A DNA stretch of 64,000 nucleotides. Source: JAVVHH01 sp964613945. GTDB lineage: Bacteria; Pseudomonadota; Alphaproteobacteria; Acetobacterales; Acetobacteraceae. Shown here piece by piece: positions 61,084-64,000 of this stretch. The stretch is taken from contig CAZTJC010000001.1 of assembly GCA_964613945.1 (NCBI GenBank), forward strand, positions 62,001 to 126,000, given 5' to 3'. The notes below the pieces were generated by a model. It saw only the letters and a list, made by a program, of their open reading frames with translations. It was not told the origin of the DNA and made no database searches. The stretch's first letter is position 1. Each line of letters starts with the position of its first letter. The position numbers were made by a program, and so were the translations under genes.

Positions 61084-62445
61084 TCAGGCAGCCTCCGCCG
61101 CCGCGGTCGACTGGATCATGTCGCACAAGCCCGAGACGATTTGTCGCACGGCAGTCTCGTCTTCACCTTCAGCCATGACCCGCACCAATGGCTCCGTGCC
61201 GGACAAGCGCAGCAGGACACGGCCCGAACTGCCCAACCGCGCTTCGGCATCCGCCACCGCCGCCAAGACGCGCGGATGCTTCAACGGCGAGCCACCGGCG
61301 AAACGAACGTTCTGAAGCAATTGCGGGAACGGCTCAAATAGCTTGCACACCTCGCTCGCGGGCCGACCGGATTGAACCAGGACCGCCAGCACCTGTAATG
61401 CCGCGATGAGTCCATCGCCGGTTGTGGCATAGTCGCTCAAAATCACATGACCCGATTGCTCGCCACCAAGGTTCATCTGAGTTGCCCGCATCCGCTCGAC
61501 GACATAGCGGTCACCGACCTTGGTACGTTCGAGCGTCAGTCCGGCGCCTTCCAGCATCTTCTGCAAGCCCAGATTCGACATCACGGTCGCAACGACGCCG
61601 CCGCCGACCAGCTTGCCGGACTTGTGCCAATAGGAAGCGATCAAGGCGAGAATTTGATCGCCGTCTACCACGTCACCCTTTTCATCAATGAGGATGAGTC
61701 GGTCCGCATCTCCATCGAGCGCGATGCCTAGATCCGCACCATGCTCCAGCACCTTTGCTCGCAGGTGCTCCGGCACCGTAGAGCCGCAACCCTTGTTGAT
61801 GTTGAAACCGTCCGGTTCGACCCCAACGGCGATGATGGTCGCGCCCAGCTCCCACAGCACGGTTGGCGCAACGCGATAGGCGGCGCCGTTTGCGCAATCT
61901 ACGACGATTTTCAGGCTGTCGAGGCTTACGCCGCGGGGGAAAGTGGCTTTCGCTGCTTCGATGTAGCGCCCGCCGGCGTCCTCGAGACGGCTAGCGCGAC
62001 CAAGACGGTCCGGCACGGCCAGGGTCCCTGACCGATCCTGGCCCATCAACTCCTCGATCGCCATTTCCGTCTCGTCGGAGAGTTTGAAACCATCCGGACC
62101 GAACAGCTTAATACCGTTATCTTCGAACGCGTTGTGAGAAGCCGACACCATGACGCCGAGATCAGCCCGCAAGCTGCGGGTTAGCATGGCGATAGCCGGG
62201 GTCGGTAGCGGACCGACCAGCATGACATCCATGCCGGCGCTGATGAATCCGGCAACCAGGGCAGGCTCAATTAGATAGCCGGACAGCCTGGTATCCTTGC
62301 CGATGACGACACGATGCCGATGACTTCCGCGTACGAAGCGCAACCCGGCTGCCTGTCCAAGCTTGAGAGCCGTTTCGGCCGTCATAGGATGGACGTTGGC
62401 CGTTCCACGGATGCCGTCGGTCCCGAACAGGCGTTTTTTCGTCAC
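61084..62445 (-). CDS. glmM: Phosphoglucosamine mutase
   Basis: A 453-residue phosphohexomutase that converts glucosamine-6-phosphate to glucosamine-1-phosphate for UDP-GlcNAc, peptidoglycan and LPS. The phosphoserine loop VSASHNAFEDNGIK, metal loop ALDGDADR and the substrate/phosphate loop LRLSGTEPLVRVM are intact. It starts with GTG at 62445 (KKRLFGTDGIRG), with AGAGG about 5 nt upstream. It lies 11 bp after folP. Confidence 0.96.
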   Translation of the reverse strand: MTKKRLFGTDGIRGTANVHPMTAETALKLGQAAGLRFVRGSHRHRVVIGKDTRLSGYLIEPALVAGFISAGMDVMLVGPLPTPAIAMLTRSLRADLGVMVSASHNAFEDNGIKLFGPDGFKLSDETEMAIEELMGQDRSGTLAVPDRLGRASRLEDAGGRYIEAAKATFPRGVSLDSLKIVVDCANGAAYRVAPTVLWELGATIIAVGVEPDGFNINKGCGSTVPEHLRAKVLEHGADLGIALDGDADRLILIDEKGDVVDGDQILALIASYWHKSGKLVGGGVVATVMSNLGLQKMLEGAGLTLERTKVGDRYVVERMRATQMNLGGEQSGHVILSDYATTGDGLIAALQVLAVLVQSGRPASEVCKLFEPFPQLLQNVRFAGGSPLKHPRVLAAVADAEARLGSSGRVLLRLSGTEPLVRVMAEGEDETAVRQIVSGLCDMIQSTAAAEAA

Positions 62446-62456
62446 GTCGACCTCTC

Positions 62457-63293
62457 TCAAACTGGCTCGGCTTCCTGCCGAACCGCCGTCCAAACACGCA
62501 GTGCTTGCACCATCGCGCGGACATTGTGGACCCGTAGCACACACGCACCCTGGGTTATGGCGAACAATCCAGCAGCAACGGACGCAACGTCGCGATCCTC
62601 CGCCCTAGTGATGTCAGCCAGTGCTCCGATGAACCTCTTGCGGGATATTCCAGCGATTATAGGGCAGGACAAGTTAACGAAGAGTGAGAGACGCCGAAGC
62701 AATTCGACGTTTTGACCGTTATCCTTGGCGAAGCCGAAGCCTGGATCGATGGCGATCGCCGACCGGGCAATACCGCCGGCAAGCGCGTGATCCACACGCT
62801 GGCGCAATTCATCCAGGACTTCGGTTGCCACGTCGTCATACGTGGCGAGGGCATCCATTGTCTCCGGCGTGCCGCGCATGTGCATCAGAATGACGGGGCA
62901 ACCCGCGCGGGCAACGGTTGCCACGGAGGCCGCGTCGAACGTCAGGCCAGAGACGTCGTTGACGATCGAAGCGCCTTTCTCCAACGCGCGCTCCATCGTT
63001 GAGGCATTGCGCGTGTCGACAGAGACTATTGCCCCATGGCGAGCCAATGCTTCGAGGACCGGCAAGACGCGGCGTTGCTCCTCGATTGCAGACACTGTGA
63101 GAGCGCCGGGACGGGTGGATTCACCACCCACATCGATGACAGCAGCGCCATCTTCCAGCATCTGCATCCCAAGCGCGATCGCCTGTTCAGTGCAGCGGCC
63201 ACCGTCGCTGAAGCTATCGGGCGTGACGTTGACGATGCCCATGACCTGCGGACCGGCTGGCAATCCGGCCCAGATCGTATCTCGATTTTGCAT
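62457..63293 (-). CDS. folP: Dihydropteroate synthase
   Basis: A 278-residue TIM-barrel enzyme that condenses pABA with the dihydropterin pyrophosphate, the sulfonamide target in folate synthesis. GIVNVTPDSFSDGG, DVGGESTRPGA, NDVSGL and DPGFGFAKD match the family loops. The ATG at 63293 is taken because the fold begins about 15 residues later; a TTG at 63356 would add 21 residues with no family support. It sits 74 bp downstream of ftsH and 11 bp before glmM. Confidence 0.95.
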   Translation of the reverse strand: MQNRDTIWAGLPAGPQVMGIVNVTPDSFSDGGRCTEQAIALGMQMLEDGAAVIDVGGESTRPGALTVSAIEEQRRVLPVLEALARHGAIVSVDTRNASTMERALEKGASIVNDVSGLTFDAASVATVARAGCPVILMHMRGTPETMDALATYDDVATEVLDELRQRVDHALAGGIARSAIAIDPGFGFAKDNGQNVELLRRLSLFVNLSCPIIAGISRKRFIGALADITRAEDRDVASVAAGLFAITQGACVLRVHNVRAMVQALRVWTAVRQEAEPV

Positions 63294-63318
63294 AACGCCA
63301 GATCGTGTACAGACAAAT

Positions 63319-63341
63319 GGCTCGCCGTAAAACGACGAGCC
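63319..63341 (-). promoter_or_regulatory. Hairpin between ftsH and folP
   Basis: GGCTCG (63319-63324) and CGAGCC (63336-63341) pair around an 11-nt loop in the 74-bp gap between the ftsH stop and the folP start. No T-run follows on the minus strand, so it may be an RNA-processing or partial attenuation site. It is a short repeat and the functional claim is weak. Confidence 0.35.
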
Positions 63342-63367
63342 ATCGATCCTAACCAAGGGTGAGGCGA

Positions 63368-64000
63368 TTAGCTGGGCTGAGGAGCCGGTCCGAGACCACC
63401 AGTCGGTGGCACCATCGGACGGCTTGCCGTCGGGACCGAGGCTCGGCGAGCATCGGCTGCAGGCTCATCCACCACCTTGCGGACGACAGGCTCGCCACGG
63501 AGCACGGTCCGGATTTCATCGCCGGACAGCGTCTCATATTCCAGCAAGCCCCGCGCCAAACGGTGCAGCTCTTCCAGGCGTTCCGTCAGCAAGGATTTTG
63601 CGTTCGAGTAGGCGGTGTCGATAAACAGCTTGATCTCGCCGTCAATGTCACGCGCCGTCAGTTCGGACACGTTTTTGTTTTGCGTGACCGAGTGACCCAG
63701 AAACACCTCCTGGCTGTTATCGCCGTAAGCGATCATGCCAAGCTTATCGCTCATACCCCATTCGGTGACCATGGTCCGGGCAATGCTGGTTGCCTGCTTG
63801 ATATCACCGGCTGCACCGTTGCTCACCTTGTCGGGTCCGAACACCAGTTCCTCGGCGACACGTCCCCCCATCGCCATTCTCATGCGCGCCAATAACCGCG
63901 CACGATTCTCGCTGAGACGATCGCCTTCCGGCAGGCTCATCACCAGACCTAGCGCACGGCCACGCGGAATGATGGTCGCCTTGTGGACAGGGTCACACTC
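63368..64000 (-). CDS. ftsH: ATP-dependent zinc metalloprotease FtsH (C-terminal part)
   Basis: The last 210 residues of FtsH, the membrane AAA+ protease that removes misfolded membrane proteins and short-lived regulators. The visible part starts at ECDPVHKATIIPRGRALGLVMSLPEGD, just after where the HEXXH zinc site would be. It continues through GGRVAEELVFG and the third zinc-ligand Asp region SNGAAGDIKQATSIAR. The C-terminus is Pro-rich and acidic. The gene continues beyond base 64000, where the AAA domain lies. It heads the folP-glmM-thiD run. Confidence 0.96.
   Translation of the reverse strand, partial: ECDPVHKATIIPRGRALGLVMSLPEGDRLSENRARLLARMRMAMGGRVAEELVFGPDKVSNGAAGDIKQATSIARTMVTEWGMSDKLGMIAYGDNSQEVFLGHSVTQNKNVSELTARDIDGEIKLFIDTAYSNAKSLLTERLEELHRLARGLLEYETLSGDEIRTVLRGEPVVRKVVDEPAADARRASVPTASRPMVPPTGGLGPAPQPS

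Overview
The window is about 64 kb of GC-rich chromosomal DNA, nearly fully coding, with short intergenic gaps and many ATGA, TGATG or TAATG gene junctions. The gene content points to an aerobic alphaproteobacterium, most likely in Rhodospirillales/Acetobacteraceae. The supporting evidence is a petABC cytochrome bc1 operon, separate PurS/PurQ/small PurL followed by bolA and grxD, a hemC-hemD-mitofilin-like-HemY run, a serC-hisZ-purA run and an ftsH-folP-glmM-thiD run. The taxonomic call is inference from gene order and protein character, not from a database search. I see no insertion sequence, prophage, integrase or CRISPR array. The content is mainly core metabolism with a few accessory modules.

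Layout. 1-8.8 kb: 5' part of comM coupled to a histone-deacetylase-like amidohydrolase, a lipoprotein, cysS, trmJ, rpsD with a structured leader, a clear terminator, prfC, a membrane acyltransferase and an Lrp-type regulator. 8.9-13.6 kb: a thiosulfate-type transporter and a compact amidase / AtzH-like / MetX-like hydrolase operon of unknown substrate, facing a metallo-beta-lactamase-fold hydrolase. 13.6-21.1 kb (minus strand): purine synthesis genes purB and purC-purS-(Rap1a/Tai-like protein)-purQ-purL, then bolA, grxD and a DUF2461 gene. 21-24.6 kb: TerC-family protein, tyrS, an inward-rectifier-type K+ channel and an alpha/beta hydrolase. 24.8-29.4 kb: a sulfur-trafficking operon (cysE, two cysteine desulfurases, 2Fe-2S ferredoxin, mnmA) and a CAT-anticodon tRNA. 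29.4-33.6 kb (minus): enoyl-CoA hydratase-type protein, mtnP, petA-petB-petC. 33.8-44.3 kb: hemF, a helix-hairpin-helix protein, the tsaD-rlmJ-gpsA-murJ operon on minus, and hemC-hemD-mitofilin-like-hemY on plus.

44.3-54.6 kb: purA, hisZ and serC (with a candidate serC leader RNA), a frameshifted secreted protein, a DUF305 protein, yraN, a dipeptide/oligopeptide-type ABC transporter without a binding protein, and an AI-2E-type permease. 54.7-60.3 kb (plus): hydroxypyruvate isomerase, an XRE regulator, then five closely packed or overlapping genes (nudix hydrolase, alaX, sulfurtransferase, a cystathionine beta-lyase-type enzyme, hisI). 60.3-64 kb (minus): ftsH (3' part), folP, glmM, thiD.

Functionally the window joins purine, heme, serine/histidine, sulfur and cell-wall precursor synthesis with translation fidelity factors (TrmJ, MnmA, TsaD, RlmJ, AlaX, RF3). 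The least ordinary items are the amidase/AtzH-like/MetX-like operon, the immunity-type domain protein translationally coupled into the purine operon, the HemY protein ending in a LapB-like zinc ribbon, the two-hairpin serC leader, and the frameshifted gene beside serC.
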